DNA of 64,000 bases from Azoarcus sp031546845 (GCA_031546845.1 JAVBJT010000018.1:1-64000), one strand, 5' to 3'; shown: positions 33,922 through 43,483, counted from the stretch's first letter. Notes: generated by a model not told the origin, from the sequence alone. Made by a program: numbers and translations.

Positions 33922-35574
33922 CTATTGCTTGGACATAGCCTCTGCCAGCGTAACCAGTTTAACGAACTCGGATCGATATCCGCCCTTGTCCGCCCCCTTG
34001 GATTCCTCTGCCCATTTTTCAACCGCCGTCCATGGGGTTTGGGCCAGTTGCGGGTTGTTGCGCAGCTTTTGCCCATAGGCCGCTACAGCCGCCATAAAGC
34101 GGGTTTCACCCGAGGCTTGCTCGAACGATGTGCGCAGGGCCAATTTTTCCAATGGCAGACTAACCAATTGGCTGTTCGATTCTTGCGGCGCTTTCCAGCG
34201 CAGCTTGAGGTATGCCAGTTCGTCCGGCGCGGCATTCGCGGCTGATTTTTTCGGTGCCTTTTTCGACTCCTGATAGCGCAAGGGATCGATGCTGGGTTTT
34301 TGTCCCGCCAAGGTCAGCTCATACAGAACGGTTACACGCTTACCGGCGCCAATATCTCCCGCATCGACGCTGTCATTGTTGAAATCTTCGTTTTTCAACT
34401 GCCGTTTTTCGTAACCGATCTGCCGATACTCAAGCACTTGCGCGGGATTGAATTCGATCTGCGCCTTGACGTCCTTGGCAACCGTGACCAGGGTCGCGCT
34501 CATTTCCTCATTCAATACCTTCTGCGCTTCGGACAATGAATCGATATAGCTGTAGTTGCCGTTACCCACATCGGCGACCTGCATCATCATCGCTTCGTTG
34601 TAGTTACCGGTGCCGAACCCCAGCGTCGACAGCGTTGTGCCGGATTCACGAGCACGCGTGACCATGCTCTTGAGTTCTTCCGTGCTGGTGACACCGACGT
34701 TGAAATCGCCGTCCGTGGCAAGCAGGATGCGGTTGACGCCATTTTTGATGAACCCCTGTTCGGCCATCTGATAAGCCAACTTCAAGCCAGAGGCCCCAGC
34801 CGTGGAGCCGCCCGCGCGCAGTTGATCGATAGCGCTGCCGATAGCCGCTTTTTCCGCGCCGGATGTCGGAGGCAACGCAACGCTCGTGCCGCTGGCATAA
34901 GTGACCAGCGATACCTTGTCTTGCGGGCGCAATTGGCCAACCAGCAACTTGAGCGCGGATTTAAGCAGCGGCAAACGCTCGGGAGAGTCCATCGAGCCGG
35001 AGACATCGACCAGGAATACCAGGTTGGATGGAGGCAATTCCGTGCGCGGCATATCCACTGCCTGGACGTTGACGCGCAGCAGGATTTTGTTGCTATCCCA
35101 TGGGCTGGGGGCCAGTTCGTAATCGACAGCGAAAGGCGAATTTCCAAGAATTTTTCCCGCATTGCCTTGCGGCGGGAAATAGTTGATCAGCTCTTCCACA
35201 CGCACGGCATCGGGTTGCGGCATGCGGCCACTATTGAGAAAGCGCCGTACATTGGCATAGCTGCCCGTATCGACATCCAGGCTGAAGGTCGTGAGAGGCT
35301 GTTCGACAACCTGCTTGACGGGGTTGTCCGTGTATTGCTTGTACTGTGCGGTTTCCTGCGCCACGGCTCCGCCCGCCTGGATATGTAGCGCAAGAGAAGG
35401 ACTTGCCACAGCTCTGGCCGGTGCCGGAGAAGGTGGCTCGGCTCTGGGTGCCGAAGAAGCCGGCGCGCGGGCCTCTTCCGGGGCATGGGCCGTGGGCAGT
35501 TCGGATGTGGATGTACTGCAAGCAGAAACGGCAAGCGTGCCTGCAACGATCAGGCATAAATAGCGATATGACAT
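33922..35574 (-). CDS. VWA-domain lipoprotein (YfbK-like)
   Basis: A 550-residue cell-envelope protein. The ATG at 35574 follows a GGAA ribosome binding site and starts a lipoprotein signal peptide with lipobox VSAC at residues 16-19. A Pro/Ala-rich linker leads to a YfbK N-terminal domain (TFSLDVDTGSYANVRRFLN), then a von Willebrand factor A domain with an intact metal-ion site DVSGSMDS near residue 200. A C-terminal DUF3520-like region ends the protein. The family is widespread in proteobacteria but its function is not established. It lies upstream of selA on the same strand and diverges from the toxin-antitoxin genes. Confidence 0.85.
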   Translation of the reverse strand: MSYRYLCLIVAGTLAVSACSTSTSELPTAHAPEEARAPASSAPRAEPPSPAPARAVASPSLALHIQAGGAVAQETAQYKQYTDNPVKQVVEQPLTTFSLDVDTGSYANVRRFLNSGRMPQPDAVRVEELINYFPPQGNAGKILGNSPFAVDYELAPSPWDSNKILLRVNVQAVDMPRTELPPSNLVFLVDVSGSMDSPERLPLLKSALKLLVGQLRPQDKVSLVTYASGTSVALPPTSGAEKAAIGSAIDQLRAGGSTAGASGLKLAYQMAEQGFIKNGVNRILLATDGDFNVGVTSTEELKSMVTRARESGTTLSTLGFGTGNYNEAMMMQVADVGNGNYSYIDSLSEAQKVLNEEMSATLVTVAKDVKAQIEFNPAQVLEYRQIGYEKRQLKNEDFNNDSVDAGDIGAGKRVTVLYELTLAGQKPSIDPLRYQESKKAPKKSAANAAPDELAYLKLRWKAPQESNSQLVSLPLEKLALRTSFEQASGETRFMAAVAAYGQKLRNNPQLAQTPWTAVEKWAEESKGADKGGYRSEFVKLVTLAEAMSKQ

Positions 35575-35700
35575 CAATAGTTCCTTCTTCTTGGATTTGT
35601 AAATCGAACGGCGTATGCCCTGCGCAAAGATAACGCCCGTTTGCCTTTTGAGCGGTGAGAAAAGGTTACGGAAGAGCGCACGGAACGAATTGGCCGACCA

Positions 35701-35734
35701 TTGAGAAAGGACTGAATAAAGACTATATTCAGTC
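35701..35734 (+). promoter_or_regulatory. Promoter and overlapping operator of the toxin-antitoxin module
   Basis: A -35-like TTGAGA (35701-35706) and -10-like TATATT (35724-35729) are separated by 17 bases. An inverted repeat GACTGAATA/TATTCAGTC (35710-35718 and 35726-35734) covers the -10 element. This is the usual arrangement for autorepression by an antitoxin. Confidence 0.62.
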
Positions 35735-35758
35735 TCACCATGATCAAAGGAGAAGCCC

Positions 35759-36034
35759 ATGCGCTACTCATCCCAAGTCAAACCCATCAGCTACCTCAAG
35801 GCCAACGCCGCCGAAGTGCTGGCACATCTTTCCGAACGGCGCGAACCCTTGATCATCACGCAGAATGGCGAGGCCAAGGCTGTGTTACAGGACGTCGCCT
35901 CCTTCGAGGAAACCCAGGAGACGCTGGCATTGCTCAAGGTTCTGGCGCTCGGCAATCAGGATGTGGAAGCGGGACAGGTCAAACCGGTGGCCGAGGTGGT
36001 GGCTCGGCTACGCGCAAAGCGGGCAACGGACTGA
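35759..36034 (+). CDS. Phd/YefM-family antitoxin
   Basis: A 91-residue protein with the Phd/YefM layout: an N-terminal DNA-binding part (SYLKANAAEVLAHLSERREPLIITQNGEA) and a C-terminal tail (AEVVARLRAKRATD) expected to cover the toxin. The ATG follows AAAGGAGAAGCCC. The stop codon overlaps the toxin start by one base (TGATG), the standard coupling in type II modules. It is expected to repress its own promoter by the palindrome at 35710-35734. Confidence 0.88.
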   Translation: MRYSSQVKPISYLKANAAEVLAHLSERREPLIITQNGEAKAVLQDVASFEETQETLALLKVLALGNQDVEAGQVKPVAEVVARLRAKRATD

Positions 36035-36375
36035 TGGCCGGCAAACCGGATCGTTACGAGGTTCTGCTTACCCAGGGCGCGGAACAGGATCTGGAGTCCA
36101 TCCACGATTACATCGCCGGATCCGACTGCACGGCCAACGCCGGCTACGTTCTTGACCAGCTGATGGAAGCTGTGGAAGGTCTAGCGCGGTTCCCCGAGCG
36201 AGGCAGCTACCCGAAAGAGTTGGTTGCGCTGGGTATCAAGGAGTATCGCCAGACCGCGCTCAAATCCTATCGGGTGATCTACCGTGTAACAGGCAATCGA
36301 GTTGTCATCTATCTGATTGTCGATGGCCGCCGGGATATGCAGTCGGTGCTGGCTCGCCGGCTTCTCGGCGCTTGA
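36034..36375 (+). CDS. RelE/ParE-family toxin
   Basis: A 113-residue protein with the RelE/ParE fold pattern: YEVLLTQGAEQDLESIHDYIA at the N terminus, GLARFPERGSYPKEL in the middle, and YRVIYRVTGNRVVIYLIVDGRRDMQSVLARRLL at the end. The final RRDM...L segment is typical of ParE-like members, which poison gyrase; RelE-like members cleave mRNA. Which target applies cannot be told. It is translationally coupled to the antitoxin. Confidence 0.87.
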   Translation: MAGKPDRYEVLLTQGAEQDLESIHDYIAGSDCTANAGYVLDQLMEAVEGLARFPERGSYPKELVALGIKEYRQTALKSYRVIYRVTGNRVVIYLIVDGRRDMQSVLARRLLGA

Positions 36376-36384
36376 TCCACAACC

Positions 36385-37560
36385 TCAGCGCCAAGCACTG
36401 CCCACCTGGATGTAGCTGGCCGGTCCTTCGGGGCCACGGGCGAAGTCGAGGCCTATCCACAAGCCGAGCCGGCGCGCGAGCAGGTAGCGAAAGCCGATAC
36501 CCTTGGACACTTCGGAGGGAGACTCGTCGAAACTGGCTTGCCGTCCCCAGGCGCGGCCCGCGCCGAGAAAGCCGATGGCGGCCCAGCGCGGGGTGATGTT
36601 CCAGCGCAGTTCCGTTTCCAGCACCGCGGTGCGTTCGTCCTGGTAGCGGCCAGCGGGGATGCCCCGCAGATCGATGAAGGGGAACATATAGAAGGGTACG
36701 TCCCCATTCGCGCCGCGCCCGTCGGCGCGACTGCCGAGCACCAGTTGGGATGTGATCGGCCAGTAGGCGAAGACATGGCCCCGCCAGGTCTGGAAGGTGC
36801 TGTCGCTGCCCCAGCCCGGCGCGTAGAACATGGCATCGAGCGCACCGGTCCAGCCGCTCGAGGGCGTGAAGATGTTGTCGCGCGAATCGTGCTCCAGCGT
36901 CAGGCCCAGGCCGGAGTTGCGGCGCGTCTGCTCCCCAGGGCGCAGGCGGGCGTTCGGGTCGTCGATGTTCAGCTCGTTGTTCAGGTTCAGGTAAATCCAG
37001 CGCAGGCCCAGCCAGTTTTCGCTGTCACCCAGCCGGCGCAGTACCTGCTGGCTGGACATCAACCCTTCCAGGGTGTAACCGAATTTGCGCGCGCCTCCGC
37101 CAAGGTCGCCGCCGATGCCGTAGAACTGCAGGTTCACGGCGGCCATGCCGAGCCCGCCCCGATAACGCCAGTTGCCGTCTTCGGAAGTCACCATGCCGCC
37201 GCCGAACGCGGCCCGGGTACCATTCTCGGTGCCGGCCGCGCCCACGCCCCAGATATCCGGCGGCAGGCGGTGGCCGCTTTGCTGGGCTTTTTCGGCGCTT
37301 TCGCGCAACGAGTTGCGCACAAACAGTAGCGCGAGGCCACCGCCGTACCCCACAGCCGGCTCGGTGATGACGATGGGTACAGGCAGGAAGCCCTTGCGGT
37401 CGATCAACCATTCCGACGTATCGAAGGCGCCATCCTGCGGATCGGTGAAGCCTTCGAGCGCATGACCAGCCGCGCTGAACGTGCCCAGCCCGACCAATAG
37501 CGCCGTTCGCAAAAACTTTCGCATACGGCTTGTTACCCAGGGGAGATGCCTGATTTGCAT
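36385..37560 (-). CDS. Outer-membrane beta-barrel protein (BamA/surface-antigen-like)
   Basis: About 391 residues, with a signal peptide (FLRTALLVGLGTFSAAGHA) and a sequence of alternating strands ending in an aromatic-like C terminus. GVGAAGTENGTRAAFGGGM, TLEHDSRDNIFTPSSGW and RGIPAGRYQDERTAVLETEL are typical of the 16-stranded barrel of the Omp85/BamA superfamily; no POTRA domains precede it. The start at 37560 has AAGG eight bases upstream; a Met at 37524 would place the signal peptide directly at the N terminus and is an alternative. Its function is unknown. It converges on the toxin gene. Confidence 0.75.
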   Translation of the reverse strand: MQIRHLPWVTSRMRKFLRTALLVGLGTFSAAGHALEGFTDPQDGAFDTSEWLIDRKGFLPVPIVITEPAVGYGGGLALLFVRNSLRESAEKAQQSGHRLPPDIWGVGAAGTENGTRAAFGGGMVTSEDGNWRYRGGLGMAAVNLQFYGIGGDLGGGARKFGYTLEGLMSSQQVLRRLGDSENWLGLRWIYLNLNNELNIDDPNARLRPGEQTRRNSGLGLTLEHDSRDNIFTPSSGWTGALDAMFYAPGWGSDSTFQTWRGHVFAYWPITSQLVLGSRADGRGANGDVPFYMFPFIDLRGIPAGRYQDERTAVLETELRWNITPRWAAIGFLGAGRAWGRQASFDESPSEVSKGIGFRYLLARRLGLWIGLDFARGPEGPASYIQVGSAWR

Positions 37561-37681
37561 GGTGTGGGCCTTCAGGCCTGGACGCGAGTAAACCATGGTA
37601 GCGGCAGCAGCGGGCCTTGTGTGGTGCGGCGCACGGCGCCGACGACCCGTATTGGGATGCGCACACCGGGAATATCGCGTA

Positions 37682-37717
37682 CCTCCCATTTACCCCGCTC
37701 ACGGGATAAATGGGAGG
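37682..37717. repeat. Long inverted repeat after fdhE
   Basis: CCTCCCATTTA (37682-37692) pairs perfectly with TAAATGGGAGG (37707-37717), and inside this CCCG pairs with CGGG around CTCA after one mismatch. It lies 14 bases after the fdhE stop codon. No T tract follows on the minus strand, so it is a strong mRNA-end hairpin rather than a textbook terminator. Confidence 0.6.
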
Positions 37718-37731
37718 ATCGTGAACAGGCG

Positions 37732-38652
37732 CTAAGCCGGCGCGGCAAAAAACATGAGGTTCGTGCCGCTGCGCGCCAAGCCTTGTTCGTCGAGCAAAAG
37801 ATCCAGCGGAAGGCTTGCGAGGTCATCGGCAACCGGATCGACCTCGGGCGCTTTTTCCTGATAAAGCTGTTTCAGATAGCTGCCGCACTCGGCGCAGCAT
37901 TCCGCCTTGACGACGCCGGCCCCGCCTTCGATCTCGCGGTAGTCGATGCCCTTGGTGCTGTCGCAGGCGCTGCATTTGACACGCACAAGATGCCATTCGC
38001 TGCTGCACAGCGCGCAGTGCAGATAGCGGTAACCGGCGGCTTCTCCGCCGATACGCACCACGCCCGCGACCGGGTGACTGCCGCATACCGGACACAGGCT
38101 GCGGTCGACGAGCGAGCCGAAAGCGGCGCTGTCGAGTTGCGCCGCGGCGGCGGTCCAGACGACTTGCAGCGCCGCCGCGATCAGCGGCGCGGTGGCGAGG
38201 TCGAGTTCTTCGTAACGGTTGGCGAGGATTTGCGCCGCCTGCCGGTCGAGCCAGCCGGCTTCCTGCTTGGCGAGCGCGACAACGTTGGCACGAGCCGCTT
38301 CATTCAGAGGAGCCGAACCGAGGCGTTCGAGCAAGGCACGCAATACGCCGTCCCAGCCTTCCGGCCGCCGTCCCGCCATCGCTGGCAAGGGTGGCATGCC
38401 AGCGCCCAGCGCTTGCGCACGCATGGTTGCGTCGGCAATGACAGGCAAGGGTGTCGAATCCGCCACCCATTGCTGCGCATCGGCAACATGCGCGATGAAC
38501 TCAAGGTAGGCGCCGAGCGGATTACCCGCCGCGAGCGCGCGCAGCCGTGCCGCGCGCGCCGCGAAAAAGCCCTTGATTTCCGGCAAGCGGAGTTCCGGTA
38601 TCTGGGTCGAGAGCTGCTCAATCTCGCCCGGTTCGAGCAAACGGGTGGTCAT
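37732..38652 (-). CDS. fdhE: Formate dehydrogenase accessory protein FdhE
   Basis: Cytosolic protein needed to assemble active membrane formate dehydrogenase before export; 306 residues. The C-terminal half carries the four cysteine pairs that bind iron (CPVCG, CALC, CSACD, CAECG), as in FdhE of enterobacteria. It starts 15 bases after the gamma-subunit gene and is the last gene of the fdn operon, followed by a long hairpin. Confidence 0.94.
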   Translation of the reverse strand: MTTRLLEPGEIEQLSTQIPELRLPEIKGFFAARAARLRALAAGNPLGAYLEFIAHVADAQQWVADSTPLPVIADATMRAQALGAGMPPLPAMAGRRPEGWDGVLRALLERLGSAPLNEAARANVVALAKQEAGWLDRQAAQILANRYEELDLATAPLIAAALQVVWTAAAAQLDSAAFGSLVDRSLCPVCGSHPVAGVVRIGGEAAGYRYLHCALCSSEWHLVRVKCSACDSTKGIDYREIEGGAGVVKAECCAECGSYLKQLYQEKAPEVDPVADDLASLPLDLLLDEQGLARSGTNLMFFAAPA

Positions 38653-38667
38653 CGATTCGCCATACCC

Positions 38668-39300
38668 TCAGTTCTTTTTGCCGGTCATTTCGCGATACCA
38701 CGCGGCGTGATGCTGTTTGGCCCAAGCGCGCGTGACCGTGCCGTACCACATTGCGCGGATGGTGCCTTTGACCCAGATCGCGGCATAGACGTGCACGGTG
38801 ATCAACGCGATCATGACGCTCGCGGCAACCGCATGCAGCACGGATGCGAGCCGTACCACGCCGATCGGCAGCATGGCGCTGAAATACTCGCGCCACATCG
38901 CCAGGCCGGAGAGGAACAGCACGAGCACGCACGCGACGAGCACCCAGAACAGCGCCTTCTGCCCGCCGTTGTACTTGCCCTGGATCGGCATGTTGTGGTC
39001 GTCGCCATCCACCATCTCGCGCGAGCGGCGCAGCCATTCCAAATCGGTCGCGTTCATCACGTTCAGGCGCCAGAAACGGATCGTCAGAATCGCGAAGAAC
39101 ACCGCCATGATTACACCGATGAAGGGGTGCAGAATGCGCGCCCACACGCCGCCGCCGAACAGCATGGTCAGCGGAAAGAAGGCCGGGTGGAAGAACGCGA
39201 GCCCCGAGAGCGCGAGCAGGATGAAACTGATGCCCACGACCCAGTGGTTCGCGCGCTCGGACGCCGTGTAGCGTTTCAGGTCTTTCGGATCGCGGATCAT
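38668..39300 (-). CDS. fdnI: Formate dehydrogenase gamma subunit (cytochrome b556)
   Basis: Membrane-anchoring di-haem cytochrome b subunit that passes electrons from formate to the quinone pool; 210 residues with four hydrophobic helices. Histidines in ERANHWVVG (helix 1), LHPFIG (helix 2) and ALITVHVYAAIWVKGTI (helix 4) are the expected haem ligands. The start is at 39300, overlapping the beta-subunit stop by four bases (ATGA). fdoI naming would be equally valid. Confidence 0.93.
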   Translation of the reverse strand: MIRDPKDLKRYTASERANHWVVGISFILLALSGLAFFHPAFFPLTMLFGGGVWARILHPFIGVIMAVFFAILTIRFWRLNVMNATDLEWLRRSREMVDGDDHNMPIQGKYNGGQKALFWVLVACVLVLFLSGLAMWREYFSAMLPIGVVRLASVLHAVAASVMIALITVHVYAAIWVKGTIRAMWYGTVTRAWAKQHHAAWYREMTGKKN

Positions 39301-40187
39301 GCTTCGCCCTCCTTCTCCACCTCACGTTCGGTTTCTTTCGAAACCTCGTTCGGCCCTTTCATGACGTAGTGGAACAGGCTGCCGACCGCGACCGCGCCCA
39401 TCGCAACCATCGCGAGCGGCTTGGCGAAGCCTTTCCACAGGCTGACCATCGGACTGATCTGCGGATCCTTGGGCAAGCCGTGATACAACTCCGGCCGGTC
39501 GGCATGGCGCAGCACATACATTACGTGCGTGCCGCCGACGCCTTGCGGATCGTACAAGCCCGCGTTGTTGAAGCCGCGTTCCTTGAGGTCGGCGATGCGT
39601 GTCTGCGCCGAATCGATCATGTCTTCCTTGGCACCGAAGGTGATCGCGCCGGTGGGACAGACCTTGGCACAGGCCGGCGCCTGACCGATCGAGACGCGAT
39701 CCGAACACAGCGTGCATTTGTACGCCTTGTTGTCCTTCTTCGAGATGCGCGGGACGTTGAACGGACAGCCGGTAACGCAGTAGCCGCAGCCGATGCAGTT
39801 TTCCTCGTGGAAGTCGACGATGCCGTTGGCGTACTGCACGATCGCGCCCGGCGCCGGGCAGGCCTTGAGGCAGCCCGGGTCGGAGCAGTGCATGCAGCCG
39901 TCCTTGCGGATCAGCCATTCGAGGTCGCCTGCCTCGTTCTCGTGTTCCGTGAAGCGCATCACCGTCCACGACGACGGCGTCAGGTCCATCGGGTTGTCAT
40001 AAACGCCGTGGTTGGTGCCGACTTCGTCGCGGATGTCGTTCCACTGCATGCAGGCTACCTGGCAGGCCTTGCAGCCGATGCATGCTGAGGTGTCGATGAG
40101 CTTGGCGATTTCGACCGTCTGCCGGATCTCCGGCGACGGCGTGGTGGTGGCCGAGCGGGCCTTGATATCGAGCGATTGAAGGGCCAT
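39297..40187 (-). CDS. fdnH: Formate dehydrogenase beta subunit (4x[4Fe-4S])
   Basis: Periplasmic-side iron-sulfur subunit with a C-terminal membrane helix; 296 residues. Four ferredoxin-type cysteine clusters are visible: CIGCKACQVAC, MHCSDPGCLKACP, CIGCGYCVTGCP and CTLCSDR/ACAKVCP. A single transmembrane helix (AMVAMGAVAVGSLFHYV) lies near residue 270, as in FdnH/FdoH. It begins 3 bases after the alpha subunit and overlaps the gamma subunit gene by four bases. Confidence 0.95.
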   Translation of the reverse strand: MALQSLDIKARSATTTPSPEIRQTVEIAKLIDTSACIGCKACQVACMQWNDIRDEVGTNHGVYDNPMDLTPSSWTVMRFTEHENEAGDLEWLIRKDGCMHCSDPGCLKACPAPGAIVQYANGIVDFHEENCIGCGYCVTGCPFNVPRISKKDNKAYKCTLCSDRVSIGQAPACAKVCPTGAITFGAKEDMIDSAQTRIADLKERGFNNAGLYDPQGVGGTHVMYVLRHADRPELYHGLPKDPQISPMVSLWKGFAKPLAMVAMGAVAVGSLFHYVMKGPNEVSKETEREVEKEGEA

Positions 40188-40190
40188 GGC

Positions 40191-43100
40191 TTACACCTTT
40201 ACCTTTTCCACGTCGACGAGGAAGGACTTGAACTCGGGCGTTTGCGTGTTGCCATCGCCAACGTAAGGCGTCAGCGTGTTCGCAATGTAGCCGTTCTTCG
40301 CCACGCCCTTGAAGCCCCAATGGATCGGGATGCCGACGGTATGAACCTTCTTGCCGTCGACATCGAGCGCCTTGATCCGCTTGGTGACCACCGCCACCGC
40401 GACGATATGGCCGCGGTTGCTGCGCACCTTGACCCGGTCGCCGGCCGCGATGCCTTTCTCCTTCGCCAGTTCCTCGCCGATTTCCACAAACTGCTCGGGC
40501 TGCACGATCGCGCTGCTCTTCACGTGCTTGGTCCAATAGTGGAAATGCTCGGTCAGCCGGTAGGTCGTCGCCGCGTAGGGGAACTCGCTCGGCTTACCGA
40601 AGGCTTCCATGTCGCCCTTGAACACGCGTGCGGCCGGGTTCGACTTGGCCGCCGGGTTCTGCGGATTCAGCGGGTTGGTATCGAGCGGCGACTCGAACGG
40701 CTCGTAGTGCTCGGGGAAGGGCCCTTCGTTCAAACCACCCCGGGCGAAGAAACGCGCCACCCCTTCGGGGTTCATGATGAAGGGGCCGACGTCCTGGTCC
40801 GGCGCCGCGTCGGGCCGCATATCGGGCACGTCCGAGCCGGTCCACTTAACGCCATCCCAATACACCAGCTTACGGTTCGGATCCCACGGCTTGCCGGACG
40901 GATCGCTCGACGCGCGGTTGTAGAGAATGCGCCGGTTCGCCGGCCATGCCCAGGCCCAACCAAGCGTCTGGCCGATGCCGAACGGATCGGCGTTGTCGCG
41001 CCGCGCCATCTGGTTGCCGGCCTGCGTCCACGACCCCGAGAAGATCCAGCAACCGCTCGAGGTGCTGCCGTCGTCGCGCAATTGCGCGAAGCCCGCGAGT
41101 TGCTCCCCGGCCTTGGCGATCACCTTGGTCGGGTCTTTCGGGTCGGTCAGATCGGTCAGCGCCACGCCCGAGTATTCCTTGGCAAGCTCTTCCGGCGACG
41201 GATTCAGCGGAATCTTGTGCTTCCACGTGAGCTTGAGGATCGGGTCCGGGAACGCGCCGCCATCCTTCGCGTACATCGCGCGCAGCCGCATGAACAGGCC
41301 GGCGATGATCTCGCCGTCCGTCAGCGCCTCGCCCGGCGGCTCGCCGCCCTTCCAGTGCCATTGCAGCCAGCGGCCCGAATTGACGATGGAGCCGTCTTCC
41401 TCGGCGAAGCAGGTCGAGGGCAGGCGGAATACCGTCGTTGCGATCTTCGTCGGATCGACGTCGTTGTACACACCGTGGTTCTGCCAGAACTCGGAGGTAT
41501 CGGTGGCCAGCGGATCGATGACGACAAGATATTTCAGCTTCGCCAACGCGCCGCCGATCTTGGCCTTGTTCGGAAACGAGGCAATCGGATTGAAGCCCTG
41601 GCAGAAGTAGCCGTTCACCTTGCCCTGGCCCATGTCCTCGAACACCTGCAACACGTCGTGCAGCTTGTCGATCTTCGGCAGCCAGTCGTAGCAGAAGTTG
41701 TTGTCCTTCGTCGCCGCATCGCCATACCAAGCCTTCATCAGACTGACGAAGAACTTCGGATAGTTCTGCCAATACGACATCTGGTTCGGCCGCAGCGGCT
41801 TCGGCGAACGCGTGGACAGATACTTCTCGTAATCCTGCTCCTTGTCGCCCGGCAAGGTCATGTAACCCGGCAGCGAGTTCGACAGCAGGCCGAGGTCGGT
41901 CAGGCCCTGGATGTTGGAGTGCCCGCGCAACGCATTCATGCCGCCACCCGGTACGCCGATATTGCCCAGCAGCAGTTGCACCATCGCGCCGGTACGGATC
42001 ATCTGCGCGCCGACGGAGTGCTGCGTCCAACCAAGCGCGTACATGATCGTCATCGTGCGGTTCGGCGTCGAACAACTCGCGATCATCTCGCACACCTTGA
42101 GGAACTTGTCCTTCGGCGTGCCGCAGATCTTCGTCACCAGTTCCGGCGTGTAGCGTGTGTAGTGCGTCTTCATCAACTGATAGACGCAACGCGGATCCTG
42201 CAAGCTCGGGTCGGTTTTGACGAAACCGTCCTCACCGAATTGGTAATCCCAACTTGATTTGTCGTAGCTGCGCTTCTCGGCGTTGTAGCCGGAGAAGATG
42301 CCGTCGGTAACGTCGAATTCCGGTTTCACCAGGTAGGTGAAATCGGTGTAAGCCTTCACGTACTCGTGCTGGATCTTGTCGTTGCTCAGCAGGTAATTGA
42401 TGACGCCGCCGAGAAAAGCGATGTCCGTACCCGTGCGGATCGGCGCATAGAAGTCCGATACCGAGGCCGAGCGCGTGAAGCGCGGGTCGACCACGACAAG
42501 CTTCGCCTTGCGGTGCTGCTTCGCCTCGGTCACCCATTTGAAACCGCACGGGTGCGCCTCGGCGGCATTGCCGCCCATAATCAGAACAAGATCAGCGTTC
42601 TTTATATCCTGCCAATGCTGCGTCATCGCGCCGCGGCCAAACGTCGGGGCAAGACTTGCCACCGTCGGGCCGTGTCAGACACGCGCTTGGTTGTCGAATG
42701 CAATCATCCCCAGGGCACGAACGAACTTATGCGTCACGTACCCGGATTCGTTGGAGGAGGCGGAGGCGGCGAGAAAGCCAGTCGTCAGCCAGCGATTCAC
42801 CGTAAGGCCGTCATCGGTCTTAGCGATGAAGTTGGCGTCGCGGTCTTCCTTTACCAGCTTCGCAATGCGGTCGAAGGCCTCGTCCCAGCCGATGCGCTTC
42901 CATTCCTTGCTGCCCGACTCGCGCACCTCGGGGTACTTCAAGCGGTTCGGGCTGTGCACGAAGTCGAGTAGCCCCGCGCCTTTCGGGCACAGCGTGCCGC
43001 GATTGACCGGGTGATCCGGGTCGCCTTCGATATGGATGATGCGCGAGTGCGCGTTTTTCGATTTGTCGCCCAGGCTGTACATCAGCAAGCCACAGCCAAC

Positions 43101-43262
43101 CGAACAGTACGGACAGGTGTTGCGCGTCTCAGTGGTGCGCGCGAGCTTGAAGTTGCGGGTTTCCGCCAGGACTTCGCCCGGCGAGAATCCCATCAGGGCC
43201 AGGCTGCTGCCAGCGACACCGCTGGTAGCGACCTTGAAGAATTGCCGTCGTGTGATTTGCAT
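40191..43262 (-). CDS. fdnG: Formate dehydrogenase-N/O alpha subunit, selenoprotein
   Basis: Catalytic molybdopterin subunit oxidising formate to CO2 at the periplasmic face; 1023 residues when the in-frame UGA at 42677-42675 is read as selenocysteine. The UGA is residue 196, the same position as Sec196 of E. coli FdnG, in the context NQARV-U-HGPTVASLAP. A twin-arginine signal (TRRQFFK) starts the protein, and a [4Fe-4S] motif TCPYCSVGCG is near residue 50. The reading frame continues uninterrupted on both sides of the UGA, and a SECIS-like hairpin follows it directly. The gene heads the operon fdnG-fdnH-fdnI-fdhE. A frame-based gene caller would split it into two. Confidence 0.97.
42635..42677 (-). 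promoter_or_regulatory. SECIS element after the fdnG UGA codon
   Basis: Directly after the UGA the minus strand contains GGCAAGTCTTGCC (42660-42648), a small stem with an AGTCT-type apical loop, flanked by an outer stem region rich in G and C. Position (about 17 bases after the UGA) and the G-T-C loop match the bacterial SECIS recognised by SelB. It lies within coding sequence. Confidence 0.85.
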
Positions 43263-43483
43263 GGTCCCCTCGTGTGGTTTCCTCGTAGCTGTAATTACTC
43301 TATCAACAGTCTTAGTTATTTATATACGTATAAGTTGCACTTAACGCACGGCCGCGTCAATCGAAACCAGGCCCGAATGCTTACTGCGGCGCAGCATTGC
43401 CCGGTTACCGTTCAGTTCAAGCGCATGCGTTCCAACTTTGCCGGAGCGGCCGTTCGATGGCTGCTGGTCAACCCATCCCGCGC
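43263..43483 (-). promoter_or_regulatory. Promoter region of the fdn operon
   Basis: This 221-base gap contains a markedly AT-rich core (about 43290-43345) and a GAGGGG ribosome binding site just before the fdnG ATG. One half of an FNR-like site (TTGAT on the minus strand) is present, but the second half is poor, so oxygen control is not shown. No terminator for ccmI is apparent. Confidence 0.45.

Noticed and set aside
42662..42677. Apparent premature stop splitting the formate dehydrogenase alpha gene into two
   Set aside because: The UGA is at the selenocysteine position, is followed by a SECIS-like hairpin, and the full selA/B/C/D set is present; this is one selenoprotein gene, not a pseudogene.
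43293..43306. FNR-type site upstream of fdnG
   Set aside because: Only one half-site matches; the second half differs at three of five bases.
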